Source: Thermopolyspora sp044507605
GTDB lineage: Bacteria; Actinomycetota; Actinomycetes; Streptosporangiales; Streptosporangiaceae
Assembly: GCA_044507605.1 (NCBI GenBank)
Contig: JBIQJI010000021.1
Coordinates: forward strand, 10,001-74,000
DNA: 64,000 nucleotides
Direction of reading: 5' to 3'
Under the pieces are notes generated by a model. It saw only the letters and a program-made list of their open reading frames with translations. It was not told the origin of the DNA and made no database searches. Position 1 is the stretch's first letter. Every line of letters begins with the position of its first letter. Position numbers and translations under genes: made by a program. This document shows, in pieces, positions 16,532 through 24,610 of the stretch.

Positions 16532-17653
16532 ACCACCGGTGCGGGCTTCGCGCGTGATGAGCGTGAAGAAGGCCCGGACGTCCTCGGCGAGCAGGTCCGG
16601 CACCTCCATCGCGGCGAAATGGCCGCCGCGATCGAACTCCGACCAGTGCCTGATGTCGTACACCCGCTCGGCCAGCGGCCGCACCGACAGCGTGATGTCG
16701 TGCGCGAACACCGCCACGCCGAGCGGCACCGGGCACGGTCTCAGCCCTCGCGGAGTCTCGCGGTGCAGCCGGGCAGAGGAGGCGGCGGTGGCGGTCAGCC
16801 AGTACAGCGAGACGTCGGTGAGGAGGCGGTCGTCGCCGAGCTGCGAGCGCGGGTCGGTCCACTGGGCGAAGCGCTCGGCGATCCAGGCCAGCTGGCCGAC
16901 CGGCGAGTCGGTCAGCGCGTAGCCGACGGTCTGCGGGGTGGTGGCCTGCAGCGCCTGGTACGGCGGCCGGTTCGCCATCAGCCGCCGGACCTTGTCGAGC
17001 CGGGCCTCGTCCGCTTCGGACAGGTCGACGCCGGCGTCCGGGACGGGCGGGGTCGGCAGGTAGTTGACGTGCACGCCGACCACCCGCTCGGGTGCCACCG
17101 AACCGAGCACTATCGAGATGCCCGAGCCGAAGTCGCCGCCCTGCGCGCCGTAGCGCTCGTAGCCGAGGCGGCGCATGAGCTCGGCCCAGGCCCGGGCGAC
17201 GCGGACGATGTCCCAGCCGCGTTCGTGGGTCGGCCCGGAGAAGCCGTATCCGGGGATGGACGGGATGACCAGGTGGAAGTCGCGTGACAGCGGCTCGATC
17301 ACGTCGAGGAACTCCAGGAACGAGCCGGGCCAGCCGTGGGTGAGGATCAGCGCTAGTGCGTCCGGTCGCGCGGACCGGACGTGGACGAAGTGGATGTTCT
17401 GCCCGTCGATCTCGGTGGTGAAGTGGGGCGGCTCGTTGAGCCGGGCCTCGTGTGCACGCCAGTCGTAGCCGGTGCGCCAGTAGCCGGCGAGCTCCTTGAG
17501 CCGGGCGAGCGGGAAGCCGTAGTCCCACCCGGCGCCGGCGACCTCGTTGGGCCAGCGGGTGCGGGCGAGCCGGTCGGTCAGGTCGTCGAGGTCGGCCTGG
17601 GGGACCGCGATGCGGAACGGCTTGATCAGGGTCGGCGTCGTGCCGAAACTCAT
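16439..17653 (-). CDS. Epoxide hydrolase, alpha/beta-hydrolase fold
   Basis: This 404-aa protein begins with the N-terminal epoxide hydrolase domain (PFRIAVPQADLDDLTDRL). It continues with the oxyanion motif HGWPGS, nucleophile Asp near 172 in QGGDFG, and catalytic His near 344 in GGHFAAME. It should open epoxides to diols. ATG 17653, with GGAG five bases upstream, is preferred over 17677. The last ~35 residues are hydrophilic, atypical for the family and antisense to the end of the convergent gene, so the natural stop may have been lost. It is divergent from a MarR regulator across two palindromes and is probably its target. Confidence 0.85.
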   Translation of the reverse strand: MSFGTTPTLIKPFRIAVPQADLDDLTDRLARTRWPNEVAGAGWDYGFPLARLKELAGYWRTGYDWRAHEARLNEPPHFTTEIDGQNIHFVHVRSARPDALALILTHGWPGSFLEFLDVIEPLSRDFHLVIPSIPGYGFSGPTHERGWDIVRVARAWAELMRRLGYERYGAQGGDFGSGISIVLGSVAPERVVGVHVNYLPTPPVPDAGVDLSEADEARLDKVRRLMANRPPYQALQATTPQTVGYALTDSPVGQLAWIAERFAQWTDPRSQLGDDRLLTDVSLYWLTATAASSARLHRETPRGLRPCPVPLGVAVFAHDITLSVRPLAERVYDIRHWSEFDRGGHFAAMEVPDLLAEDVRAFFTLITREARTGGSGPDAHHGEVAGRAVASPGDDQEGDQAEDG

Positions 17654-17666
17654 TCGGGCTCCAAAT

Positions 17667-17682
17667 GTTTGTCGCACTAACG
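17667..17682. promoter_or_regulatory. Probable MarR operator, site 1
   Basis: GTTTGTCGCACTAACG lies just upstream of the epoxide hydrolase start. It resembles the reverse complement of site 2 (G-T-T-T-G-T...A-C...A-A-C-G shared) and is itself an imperfect palindrome. Two similar half-symmetric sites in a 91-bp divergent gap fit repression of both genes by the MarR protein. Confidence 0.5.
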
Positions 17683-17704
17683 TTTATCCTCCGAACGGTA
17701 GCAC

Positions 17705-17726
17705 GATCGTTGGTAGCACAAACGAT
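17705..17726. promoter_or_regulatory. Probable MarR operator, site 2
   Basis: Arms ATCGTTGGT (17706-17714) and ACAAACGAT (17718-17726) flank AGC and are complementary at 8 of 9 positions. The site lies 19 bases upstream of the MarR start codon, so occupancy would block its expression (autorepression). Confidence 0.6.
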
Positions 17727-17744
17727 TAGGGGTAGGCTTGCCGC

Positions 17745-18215
17745 ATGGAGAACCGGTCCGAGCAGGCCACCGCCGAGTGGGAGAACCAGCCCAGCTGGCT
17801 GCTCACCCAGACCGCCAACCACGCGCACCGCCTGCTCGCCGACGGGTTCGCGGCCGTCCAGGCCCGCGGCTACCACTACCGCCTGCTGGCGACGCTGGAC
17901 AGGTTCGGCCCGGCCAGCCAGGCCGAGCTGGGCCGCCGCAGCGGCATCCACGTCAGCGACATGGTCGCGACGATCAACGAGCTCGCCGAGCGCGACCTGG
18001 TCGAGCGTGCACCCGACCCCTCCGATCGGCGGCGCAACATCATCTCGCTGACCGCCGCAGGCAAGCGACAGCTACGGCGACTGGAGAAACAACTGGCCGA
18101 TTGCCAGGACCAGCTGCTGGCCCCCCTGTCACCCGAAGACCGGCAGCGGCTGACCGATCTGCTGACCACGCTGCTCGACCACCACAACCGGCGAACCGGC
18201 ACGCCCGCGCTGTGA
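17745..18215 (+). CDS. MarR-family transcriptional regulator
   Basis: This 156-aa winged-helix regulator has helices including SQAELGRRSGIHVSDMVATI (recognition region) and a wing with DPSDRRRNIISLT, the classic MarR D-x-R-(A/R)-R signature. Dimerisation helices are at both ends. It is divergent from the epoxide hydrolase with two operator-like palindromes between, so it likely represses that gene until an epoxide or phenolic ligand binds. The ligand is unknown. Confidence 0.88.
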   Translation: MENRSEQATAEWENQPSWLLTQTANHAHRLLADGFAAVQARGYHYRLLATLDRFGPASQAELGRRSGIHVSDMVATINELAERDLVERAPDPSDRRRNIISLTAAGKRQLRRLEKQLADCQDQLLAPLSPEDRQRLTDLLTTLLDHHNRRTGTPAL

Positions 18216-18224
18216 CGTTAGGCG

Positions 18225-18791
18225 TCAGGCGTGAGGCGGTGTGGAGCCGGCCTCGGGTGCGGGCGGCCGGTCGGCGGGGAACAGGATCGCGCTGAGCAGG
18301 TACGGCCTGCGGTCCGGTGAAGGGGCGTTGCCCAGCCGGTCGCCCAGCACCGCGAGCAGGTCGGCCGCCATCTCGCCGAGCTCATCGGGGCTGAGCCACA
18401 GGGTGCCCTGCCGGTAGGAGACCGAGTCGGCGACCGGGTCGGCGCCGTCGCGGTCCAGGTAGGCGTTGAACTCCGCGATCAGCACGGCCATGGCGGCGGC
18501 GAAGGCCCGGCGGTGGTCGTCGAGCGACATCGTGGCGGTCGCGCCGGCGTCGATCGTGGGACGGTCGCGGCGCAGCCGGTAACTGCGCTCGACGGCGCCG
18601 CGCACCCGCTGCTCGCCGTCCACCTCCAGGAAGCCGCCCTCGGTCAGCTGCGCGACCTGCCGGTACATCGTGATCTTCGGGATCTCGGGCATTCGGGCGC
18701 ACAGCTGCGCGATGGTCAGCGCGCCTCCCGCGGACAGGGCGTGCACGATGCGCAGCCGCACCGGGTGCAACAGCTGCTCGACGACGTCCAT
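18225..18791 (-). CDS. Winged-helix (ArsR-like) transcriptional regulator
   Basis: This 188-aa protein has an N-terminal ArsR-like wHTH (HPVRLRIVHALSAGGALT, then ARMPEIPKITMYRQVAQL). A C-terminal helical part of about 100 residues fits the HTH_20-type architecture of actinomycete repressors. It lacks the CxC metal site of classical ArsR proteins. It is divergent from the alpha/beta hydrolase at 18855, and nested inverted repeats fill the 63-bp gap. Control of that hydrolase and of itself is inferred. Confidence 0.75.
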   Translation of the reverse strand: MDVVEQLLHPVRLRIVHALSAGGALTIAQLCARMPEIPKITMYRQVAQLTEGGFLEVDGEQRVRGAVERSYRLRRDRPTIDAGATATMSLDDHRRAFAAAMAVLIAEFNAYLDRDGADPVADSVSYRQGTLWLSPDELGEMAADLLAVLGDRLGNAPSPDRRPYLLSAILFPADRPPAPEAGSTPPHA

Positions 18792-18796
18792 GGCTC

Positions 18797-18833
18797 AACG
18801 GTTTCATATCCGATACCGTTATCAAAAATGAAA
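18797..18833. promoter_or_regulatory. Nested inverted repeats in divergent promoter
   Basis: AACGGT (18797-18802) pairs with ACCGTT (18815-18820). TTTCAT (18802-18807) pairs with ATGAAA (18828-18833). Both are perfect and lie in the short AT-rich gap between the wHTH regulator and the hydrolase. They are likely operator and promoter elements. Confidence 0.5.
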
Positions 18834-18854
18834 ATGGTCGTGAGGGGAGGCGGC

Positions 18855-19700
18855 ATGCGTCACATGCCGGGCCGGACGGTGCCGGTCAACGGGCGGCACG
18901 TCTACATCGAGGAGTCCGGCGAGGGACCGGACACGATCGTGTTCGAGGCGGGCGCCGGCTGCGGCCGGACCTGCTGGGACCCGGTGCTGCCGCTGCTGAC
19001 GGACCAGGCACGGCTGATCACCTACGACCGCGCCGGACGCCCCCTCAGCGGCGCCGTCACCCGGCGGCTCGGCATCGACGACCTGGCCGCCGACCTGGTC
19101 ACGATGACCGAGGCCGTCGTGCCGGGCGAGTTCGTGCTCGTCGCGCACAGCATGGGCGGCCTCGTCGCCCGCCGCGCCGCCGAACAACTGGGATCCCGCC
19201 TGCGGGGCCTGCTGCTCCTCGACCCCACGCCCGAGACCGCCCCCGTGTACGACACGTGGGACCAGACCACCAAGAAGATCGACCGCATGCTGGCCGTCTC
19301 GCAGACGCTCGGCCGGATCCCCGCCCTGGCGCGGCTGTTCAGCGCGAACATCCGCCGCCTGTACCCCGCCGACACCTACCAGGCCATGCTCGCCGAAGAC
19401 TTCACCCCCGTCGGCATCTCCCAGACCCGTACGGAAATGCAGGCGGTCGCCGCCGCCATCCCGCAGTTCCGCGCCCAGTCGCCCCGGCCCCCGAAATGCC
19501 CCACGATCACGCTGTCGGCGACCCACGCCGCCAAAGGCCGCGAGCGCCAGAACGCCGCCATCCGCGAACATCAGCGCCGCTACACCGAACACCTCCCCGA
19601 CGGACACTACGAGGAGGTCTCCTCAGGGCACCTCATCCAGGCCGAACAACCCCTCCTCGTCGCCGACCGCGCAAGCGGCCTGCTCCGCACGACGCCCTGA
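18855..19700 (+). CDS. Alpha/beta-hydrolase
   Basis: This 281-aa single-domain hydrolase has the nucleophile Ser at about 99 in AHSMGG, an acid expected in the C-terminal third, and catalytic His at about 259 in SSGHLIQ. The N-terminal strand pattern (NGRHVYIEESGEGPDTIVFEAG) is typical of esterases and lactonases of this fold. The open frame extends far upstream, but GGGGAGG four bases before ATG 18855 decides the start. The substrate cannot be told. Expression is probably governed by the divergent wHTH regulator. Confidence 0.75.
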   Translation: MRHMPGRTVPVNGRHVYIEESGEGPDTIVFEAGAGCGRTCWDPVLPLLTDQARLITYDRAGRPLSGAVTRRLGIDDLAADLVTMTEAVVPGEFVLVAHSMGGLVARRAAEQLGSRLRGLLLLDPTPETAPVYDTWDQTTKKIDRMLAVSQTLGRIPALARLFSANIRRLYPADTYQAMLAEDFTPVGISQTRTEMQAVAAAIPQFRAQSPRPPKCPTITLSATHAAKGRERQNAAIREHQRRYTEHLPDGHYEEVSSGHLIQAEQPLLVADRASGLLRTTP

Positions 19701-19796
19701 TCGGCCCACCCGCGACCGACACCACCGCCCGGCCTTGTCGGGACGACGCGCGACGGCGGGGAAAATCGCTGGCGGGCCGCCCGGCCGGAGAGCAGG

Positions 19797-20366
19797 ATGA
19801 CCAGAATGGGCGACGAACCACAGCGGTGGAGCAAGGCGACCGTCTACCCGGACATGTGGGCAGACCCGGATGAAGACCCCCGCGACAACGACCAGGCCAG
19901 CCCTGACGGCGAACTGGCGACACTGCAGGACTTCCTCAAGAACTACCGGCTGACCCTGCTGATGAAGTGCGAAGGACTCGACGCGGAACAGCTCGCCCGG
20001 CGGTCGGTGCCACCGTCGACCATGTCGCTGCTCGGCCTGCTCCGGCACCTCGCCAGTGCCGAGCGAGACTGGCGCGGCTGGACCATGCCCGGCGACCCCC
20101 CGGCGAAGCTGTACGGCAAGAGAGACGCCGACTTCGATGGCGCGGTCGCCGACCAGGCGGTGGTGGACGCGGCGTACGCCGACCTGGCCCGCGAACAGGC
20201 CGCCACCGACGCCGTGCTGGCCGAGCACCCCGACCTCGGCGAACGGCTGGGCAAAGACGCCATCTCCGTGCGCGAACTGCTCGTGCACCGCATCGAGGAG
20301 TACGCCCGCCACTGCGGCCACGCCGACCTGCTCCGCGAACGCATCGACGGCCGCGTGGGCCAGTGA
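19797..20366 (+). CDS. DinB-family (DUF664) protein
   Basis: This 189-aa four-helix bundle protein of the DinB/YfiT superfamily carries metal-ligand His residues in LLRHLASAERDWRGW and in LVHRIEEYARHCGHADLLRE. Actinomycete members include mycothiol-dependent enzymes and many of unknown role. GGAGAG lies upstream of ATG 19797. It is convergent with the VOC gene. A thiol-dependent detoxification role is possible but not demonstrable from sequence. Confidence 0.8.
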   Translation: MTRMGDEPQRWSKATVYPDMWADPDEDPRDNDQASPDGELATLQDFLKNYRLTLLMKCEGLDAEQLARRSVPPSTMSLLGLLRHLASAERDWRGWTMPGDPPAKLYGKRDADFDGAVADQAVVDAAYADLAREQAATDAVLAEHPDLGERLGKDAISVRELLVHRIEEYARHCGHADLLRERIDGRVGQ

Positions 20367-20398
20367 GCCGCTGAACGCCGACCCGCCGGCGGCACCAC

Positions 20399-20782
20399 CT
20401 ACCGAACCCGCCCCAGATCAGCTGGAAAGTGCGGGTTCTCGATCACGCCGACCAACGTGCCGTCGGGAGCCTTGAGCGTGGCGGTGCGAATCCCGTTGCC
20501 GTAGTCGGTCACCGGGGCGTGCACGCTCGCCCCGGCCTCCCGCAGCGCGTCCGCCGCCCGACCGGCGTCGTCGACCCCCCAATAGGTGACCGGCCCCGGC
20601 CCGCTCTCGGCATGCCCATGCGGGTCGAGCGCGAGCTCATAGCCCCCGACATCGAAGCCCACGTAGAAGGGCTCGTCGAAGTAGGGCTCGACCCCGAGCA
20701 CCATCGACCACCATCGCTTCGCGGTGGCCAGATCGTGCACGGGATAGATCACCGTGCGCAGTCCAAGGAACATGCCGGTCAT
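20399..20782 (-). CDS. VOC (glyoxalase/bleomycin resistance-like) protein
   Basis: This 127-aa protein has two beta-alpha-beta-beta-beta units (RTVIYPVHDLATAKRWW; then VTYWGVDDAGRAADALREAG and the final APDGTLVGVIENP). The family covers glyoxalases, dioxygenases and binding proteins; the metal-ligand pattern is too loose to choose. The frame is open to 20863. I prefer ATG 20782 because the fold starts about ten residues later; ATG 20773 is an alternative. Neither start has a strong ribosome site. Confidence 0.75.
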   Translation of the reverse strand: MTGMFLGLRTVIYPVHDLATAKRWWSMVLGVEPYFDEPFYVGFDVGGYELALDPHGHAESGPGPVTYWGVDDAGRAADALREAGASVHAPVTDYGNGIRTATLKAPDGTLVGVIENPHFPADLGRVR

Positions 20783-20832
20783 GCTATTGAGCGACGCCGA
20801 CACTTCCAGGTCCGCGGCTCTGGAGTCTTTGA

Positions 20833-20967
20833 CACGCCACGTACGCGATCGCCGAAGGCGCAACCTCCGGTCGCCTGGCCTGCGAACGCCCTGACCGGCG
20901 CGGGGGAGAGCCGGAAATCCGCGCCATCGTCACCAACGGCGTCGAGACCTTCCTCCGCGCCTGCTAG
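20833..20967 (+). pseudogene. C-terminal remnant, possibly TetR-family
   Basis: The plus strand carries about 44 codons after an in-frame TGA, reading YAIAEGATSGRL then EIRAIVTNGVETFLRAC and TAG at 20965-20967. Tails of this shape close many TetR/AcrR regulators. No HTH part is present. It is tentatively a deletion relic. Confidence 0.35.
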
Positions 20968-20990
20968 TGATCTTTTTCGGGGAGCCCTCG

Positions 20991-21806
20991 CTAGGAGTCG
21001 GAGCTCGCGGTCTCCTCGTCGGAGGGGATCGCGATGTCCATCTTGGCGCCCCAGCCGGTCAGGCGAGCATCGGTGATGGTGGTCTTCCAGCGTTTGGCGC
21101 CGTTGTCCGTGCCGAGCGGTCCGGTCCGGGTGGTCCACACCCTGCGCACCAGTTGGTCCTTGCCCAACCAGATCCGCCACGAGACCTCGCGCTTGGCCTC
21201 CTTCCCCTTGGGCCCCTTGCCGGTGAAGCTGTACTGGTCGCGGTAGGCGGGAGAGATCTTGTAGAGCTCGCCCAGGGTGAGCGTCCCCTGGTAGATCGTG
21301 GTGCGAGTGCTGTCGTAGACGCCTCCGGCGTTCTTGGCCTCGGCCGTGGCCAATACCGCCTTCAGCGTGGCAGGCCGGACGAGGTCGATCCCGCCGGACT
21401 CGAGAAACGGACGGATCTTCTTGGACTCTGAGAGGACGACCCAACTCTTCCCCTCCGGAGCGGGGCAGAGCCAGCCCTGGCAGAACGTCCGGCCGTCGAT
21501 CGTGATGAACCGCGGGGCGGGCTTGGGGACGCGATCGTCAGCAACGTCCAGGACATCGAGCGCCGCCACAGTTCCCTTGCCGAACTCGGCGCGGATTTTC
21601 TTCCGAAAAGCCGTCCTTTCCCCGTCTTCCCTGATATTGGTCGTGACCTCAGACATGGTCACGCCCCGGCCCTCGACGATCTGATGTCTGAGGGCGTCGG
21701 CAGGCCCGAACGTGGCCGTTCCAGCGCTCGCCGGGGTGACGGCTGCGGTCACCGCGAGGGACGCGGTCACCGCGACAATCGTCGTGCTGGCTGCTAATCG
21801 CACCAT
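20991..21806 (-). CDS. Exported LppX/LolA-like protein
   Basis: This 271-aa protein has a signal peptide (VRLAASTTIVAVTASLAV, cleavage near ASAGTA) but no lipobox Cys. The mature part ends with VSWRIWLGKDQLVRRVWT and LTGWGAKMDIAIPSDEE, like actinomycete LppX/LprG-type lipid-carrier proteins whose last strands read W-G-x-x-V-x-I. One Cys pair (FCQGWLC) may form a disulfide. The frame opens at 21875, but ATG 21806 follows a purine-rich GAGAGAGCG and makes the signal peptide N-terminal. A role in carrying lipophilic ligands outside the membrane is inferred from the family. Confidence 0.65.
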   Translation of the reverse strand: MVRLAASTTIVAVTASLAVTAAVTPASAGTATFGPADALRHQIVEGRGVTMSEVTTNIREDGERTAFRKKIRAEFGKGTVAALDVLDVADDRVPKPAPRFITIDGRTFCQGWLCPAPEGKSWVVLSESKKIRPFLESGGIDLVRPATLKAVLATAEAKNAGGVYDSTRTTIYQGTLTLGELYKISPAYRDQYSFTGKGPKGKEAKREVSWRIWLGKDQLVRRVWTTRTGPLGTDNGAKRWKTTITDARLTGWGAKMDIAIPSDEETASSDS

Positions 21807-21905
21807 CCGCGCTCTCTCTATCTGTATCGGACGGACACCGCTGATCTTCTCGCCTTGGGGTCTCCGTGGAATCACGGGTGAACTCCGAAGGCATTCAGAC
21901 TCAAA

Positions 21906-22454
21906 TCACGAAACTTCGGCCTCGGGCCAGGCGCTGCTGAGGATTTCGGTGACGGTTTCGTCGGGGGACTGGTGGGAAGTGTCGAGCCAGAGGCCGATAT
22001 GCGGGGTCTCGGTGCGGAGGCCGTGGTCGAGGGCCTCGATGGTCCAGCGGTCGTAGGCGGTCTTGCCGCGGGCCGCCTCGCGGGCGGCCACCGCTTCGGG
22101 GGTGGGGGCGAGGACGACGACGAGGAGGGGGCGTTGGCGGATCAGGCCGATCGTCTCGGTGAGGTGGGTGCCGAGGATGACGTCCTGGGCGACCACGGTG
22201 AAGCCCGCGCGGAAGTACTCGTCGCAGGTGAGGGCGGTCAGGCGGTGGCGTAGGCGCAACTGGCGGACGGCTTCGGGGGTGGGGTCGGGGGTCATGTCGG
22301 CCCGGCCGTTGATCACCATGCGGCGGTACAGGTCGCCCCGGACGTGCACCGAGCGGGGCAGGCGCTCGGCCAGCAGTTGGGCGATGGTCGACTTGCCGGC
22401 CGCCTGGATACCCGTGACGAGGATGATGGCCTGCCGGTGCGGTGGTGAGGTCAG
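21906..22454 (-). CDS. P-loop kinase-like AAA protein, apparent CTG start
   Basis: This ~182-aa small P-loop protein has Walker A GIQAAGKST near the N-terminus, VRGDLYRRM, a lid region with Arg residues, and VVVLAPTPEAVAAREAARG. It resembles chloramphenicol phosphotransferase/zeta-type kinases and actinomycete AAA kinases. The open frame extends to 22868, but the only strong ribosome site, AGGAGG, sits six bases before a CTG at 22454. No ATG, GTG or TTG is sensibly placed. A start at ATG 22538 has no ribosome site. The substrate is unknown. Confidence 0.65.
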   Translation of the reverse strand: MTSPPHRQAIILVTGIQAAGKSTIAQLLAERLPRSVHVRGDLYRRMVINGRADMTPDPTPEAVRQLRLRHRLTALTCDEYFRAGFTVVAQDVILGTHLTETIGLIRQRPLLVVVLAPTPEAVAAREAARGKTAYDRWTIEALDHGLRTETPHIGLWLDTSHQSPDETVTEILSSAWPEAEVS

Positions 22455-22622
22455 GGCCGTCCTCCTGGTTCGATGGCTGTCGCAGGCCGGGCCGGGCTCG
22501 CGTTCAGCGGATCGTCGGATGTGGTGCCAGGGCGCCATTGTGGACGGTCGGCTGGTGAATCTCCCGAACAATGGGTTAGGTTGCCCGCGCTTCATCCGAT
22601 TCTCACAGGAGGAGTGCGGCCT

Positions 22623-23606
22623 GTGCGGCAACTGCACAAGACCTTTCAGGCGATCGAGGTCGGCGACGGCGGTGACGGGCGGTGGGCCGCCTACGCCCGG
22701 GCCCTGTGGCAGGAGATGGAGGGCCTGCTGACCGAGGAGGGCCGGACTCCAGAGGGCGCGGACCGGGTTCGGGCGCTGTTCCGTGCGCACATGCCGGAAC
22801 TGGTCCCGGTGCTGGACCGCCTGGCAGGCCAACTCGACCGGCCCGAGGCGGAAGTCTTCCTCACCCACGCGGCACTGCGGCCGTTCTCCCAGGCCTGCAC
22901 CCAGATCGGCCAGAACGGCACTCTGCTGCGCAACTATGACCTACGGCCCGATCAGTGCGAGGGGACCATCGTCTCCTCCTGCTTCCTGCGCCCCGTGATC
23001 GGGATGCAGGACATGCTATGGGGATTGCTGGACGGGATGAACGACGCCGGTCTCGCGATCTCGCTCACCTGGGGCGGACGTTCTGTCTACGGACGTGGCT
23101 TCGCCATTCTCATCCTCGTGCGCTACCTGCTGGAGACGTGCGACACCGTCGATGAGGCGGTCGACAGGCTGCGGTCCCTGCCGGTCGCCGTCCCCCAGAA
23201 CCTCACCCTTGTCGATCCCAAGAAGGCGATGACGGTGTTCGTGGGACCGGATATGCCGCCGACGACCGCACCGGACGCCTGCGCATCCAATCACCAGCAC
23301 CTGCCGGTGACCGACGAGCAGGAGCGGGCCATGCGGACGCAGGAGCGACTGCGCGCCATCCGCGCCGCGGGCGTCGACGTGGCGGCCATGCTCAAGCCTC
23401 CGCTGTATCGAACCGTCGACGAGCAGGGGGTCGGCACGCTCTACACGGCCCGCTACCGGCCCGCCGAGGGCCGGGTGACCTACTTCTGGCCCGGCGAGTC
23501 GTGGCAGCAGTCCTTCGCCGGCTTCGCACCCGGCTCCCGCACCGTGACCTTGCACCGGGCCGACCAGGACCACGTTGGACAATCGACTGGAAGGTCAAAT
23601 GGGTGA
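22623..23606 (+). CDS. C45-family peptidase / acyl-CoA:6-aminopenicillanate acyltransferase-like protein
   Basis: This 327-aa protein resembles the C45 N-terminal nucleophile family. The putative processing site and nucleophile Cys is at about 92 in ACTQIG, followed by NGTLLRNYDL, and then MNDAGLAISLTWGG as in the beta-sheet core. Family members self-cleave before the Cys and act as amidases or acyltransferases. GTG 22623 is chosen because AGGAGGA precedes it. The gene product ends with an atypical hydrophilic stretch and just overlaps the next small gene. The substrate is unknown; no beta-lactam genes are nearby. Confidence 0.7.
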   Translation: MRQLHKTFQAIEVGDGGDGRWAAYARALWQEMEGLLTEEGRTPEGADRVRALFRAHMPELVPVLDRLAGQLDRPEAEVFLTHAALRPFSQACTQIGQNGTLLRNYDLRPDQCEGTIVSSCFLRPVIGMQDMLWGLLDGMNDAGLAISLTWGGRSVYGRGFAILILVRYLLETCDTVDEAVDRLRSLPVAVPQNLTLVDPKKAMTVFVGPDMPPTTAPDACASNHQHLPVTDEQERAMRTQERLRAIRAAGVDVAAMLKPPLYRTVDEQGVGTLYTARYRPAEGRVTYFWPGESWQQSFAGFAPGSRTVTLHRADQDHVGQSTGRSNG

Positions 23607-23684
23607 CTATTGTGGAATAGGTGAAATCCTATTCAGTCAAAGATTCGAGAGGATATTGCGGCGCGGGGTTGGAGCTGGATTTGG

Positions 23685-24065
23685 GTGTTCGACCCGGATG
23701 AAAAGTCGCCGCCTTTCGCGTACACCATCGGCTTCAAGGCTACGTTCGGGCACCCAGAGACGGTCGTTGCGGGGCTTCCCGAGGGAGTTTCCGAAGGCGT
23801 GCTGAACTCGGTGCGTGCTGAACTTGAAAGTGGGGCGTCATTCAGTGACGGGGACGTCCCGGATGGTGTTCTTGAGGCGTTCGCTGTGCGCTTTGCGGCA
23901 CTGCCAGTGGATGTGCTGTCCAACGTCCTCGCGCAGGCCGTTGAATTTTATGGCGGTCAGGATTTCCAGGCACTTCAACTGTATTGGCCGGATAGAGATG
24001 GGAATTTTCCAGGTGATGTGGATGCTCCTTTATGGCTGAAGGAACGGCAGCGCCTGGGGTCGTAA
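23685..24065 (+). CDS. DUF4262 protein, probably 5'-frameshifted
   Basis: The 126 aa from GTG 23685 match a DUF4262 core: PFAYTIGFKATFGHPETVVAGLP, then LNSVRAELESG. The family usually starts about 25 residues earlier with an (R)G-W motif. Here the matching codons (IREDIAARGWSWIW) lie upstream in the same frame but have no start. An ATG at 23599 with GGAAGG begins a different frame that runs into them, so a one-base loss near 23640 is likely. The base composition is clearly lower in GC than its neighbours, a sign of recent acquisition. Function unknown. Confidence 0.65.
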   Translation: MFDPDEKSPPFAYTIGFKATFGHPETVVAGLPEGVSEGVLNSVRAELESGASFSDGDVPDGVLEAFAVRFAALPVDVLSNVLAQAVEFYGGQDFQALQLYWPDRDGNFPGDVDAPLWLKERQRLGS

Positions 24066-24095
24066 CATCTCGTCCGGCTGAGGGCGGTTGAACGG

Positions 24096-24125
24096 CGCCG
24101 CCCGGCTTTGCTGGGCCGGGCGGCG
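24096..24125. terminator. Bidirectional terminator between convergent genes
   Basis: A perfect 11-bp stem, CGCCGCCCGGC (24096-24106) with GCCGGGCGGCG (24115-24125), has an 8-base loop. It lies between the stops of DUF4262 (plus) and MaoC (minus). Confidence 0.75.
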
Positions 24126-24130
24126 ACGGG

Positions 24131-24610
24131 TCAGAGGTATTCGCGGAGCAGGATGGTGGCGACGCAGCAGGGTTTGGGGCTGTTCTCCACCTCGAAGGTG
24201 AGGGTCACGGTCAGCTGGACGCCGCCGGGGACCTCCTTGACCGCGTCGACCTGGGCGCCGCAGCGGAGGCGGGAGCCGACCGGGACCGGGGACGGGAAAC
24301 GGACCTTTTCGCAGCCGTAGTTGACGCCCATGGAGAAGCCCTTGATGGTCATCAGCTGCGGCAGGAACACCGGTGTGAGCGACAGCGTGAGGTAGCCGTG
24401 GGCGATGGTGCCGCCGAAGGGGCCGGTTTTCGCGCGGTCGGGGTCGACGTGGATCCACTGGTGGTCGCCGGTCGCGTCGGCGAACCGGTTCACCTGGTCC
24501 TGGGTGATCTCCATGTACGGCGTGTAGCCGAGGTGGCGGCCCGCCAGGGCCAGTACCCCTTCGACTCCTGTCACCGTGATGGGGGCCGGGGCGCTGGTGG
24601 GTGTGGTCAT
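24131..24610 (-). CDS. MaoC-like (R)-specific enoyl-CoA hydratase, set A
   Basis: This 159-aa single hotdog-domain protein has a catalytic dyad region FADATGDHQWIHVD (Asp and His) and GPFGGTIAHGYLTLSL. The family hydrates trans-2-enoyl-CoA to (R)-3-hydroxyacyl-CoA. ATG 24610 has AGGAG five bases upstream and overlaps the stop of the ligase gene (ATGA), so it is the last gene of the set A operon. It is a close paralogue of the MaoC gene at 43645. With the SDR at 27205 it could form an MFE-2-like hydratase/dehydrogenase pair made of separate subunits. Confidence 0.88.
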   Translation of the reverse strand: MTTPTSAPAPITVTGVEGVLALAGRHLGYTPYMEITQDQVNRFADATGDHQWIHVDPDRAKTGPFGGTIAHGYLTLSLTPVFLPQLMTIKGFSMGVNYGCEKVRFPSPVPVGSRLRCGAQVDAVKEVPGGVQLTVTLTFEVENSPKPCCVATILLREYL

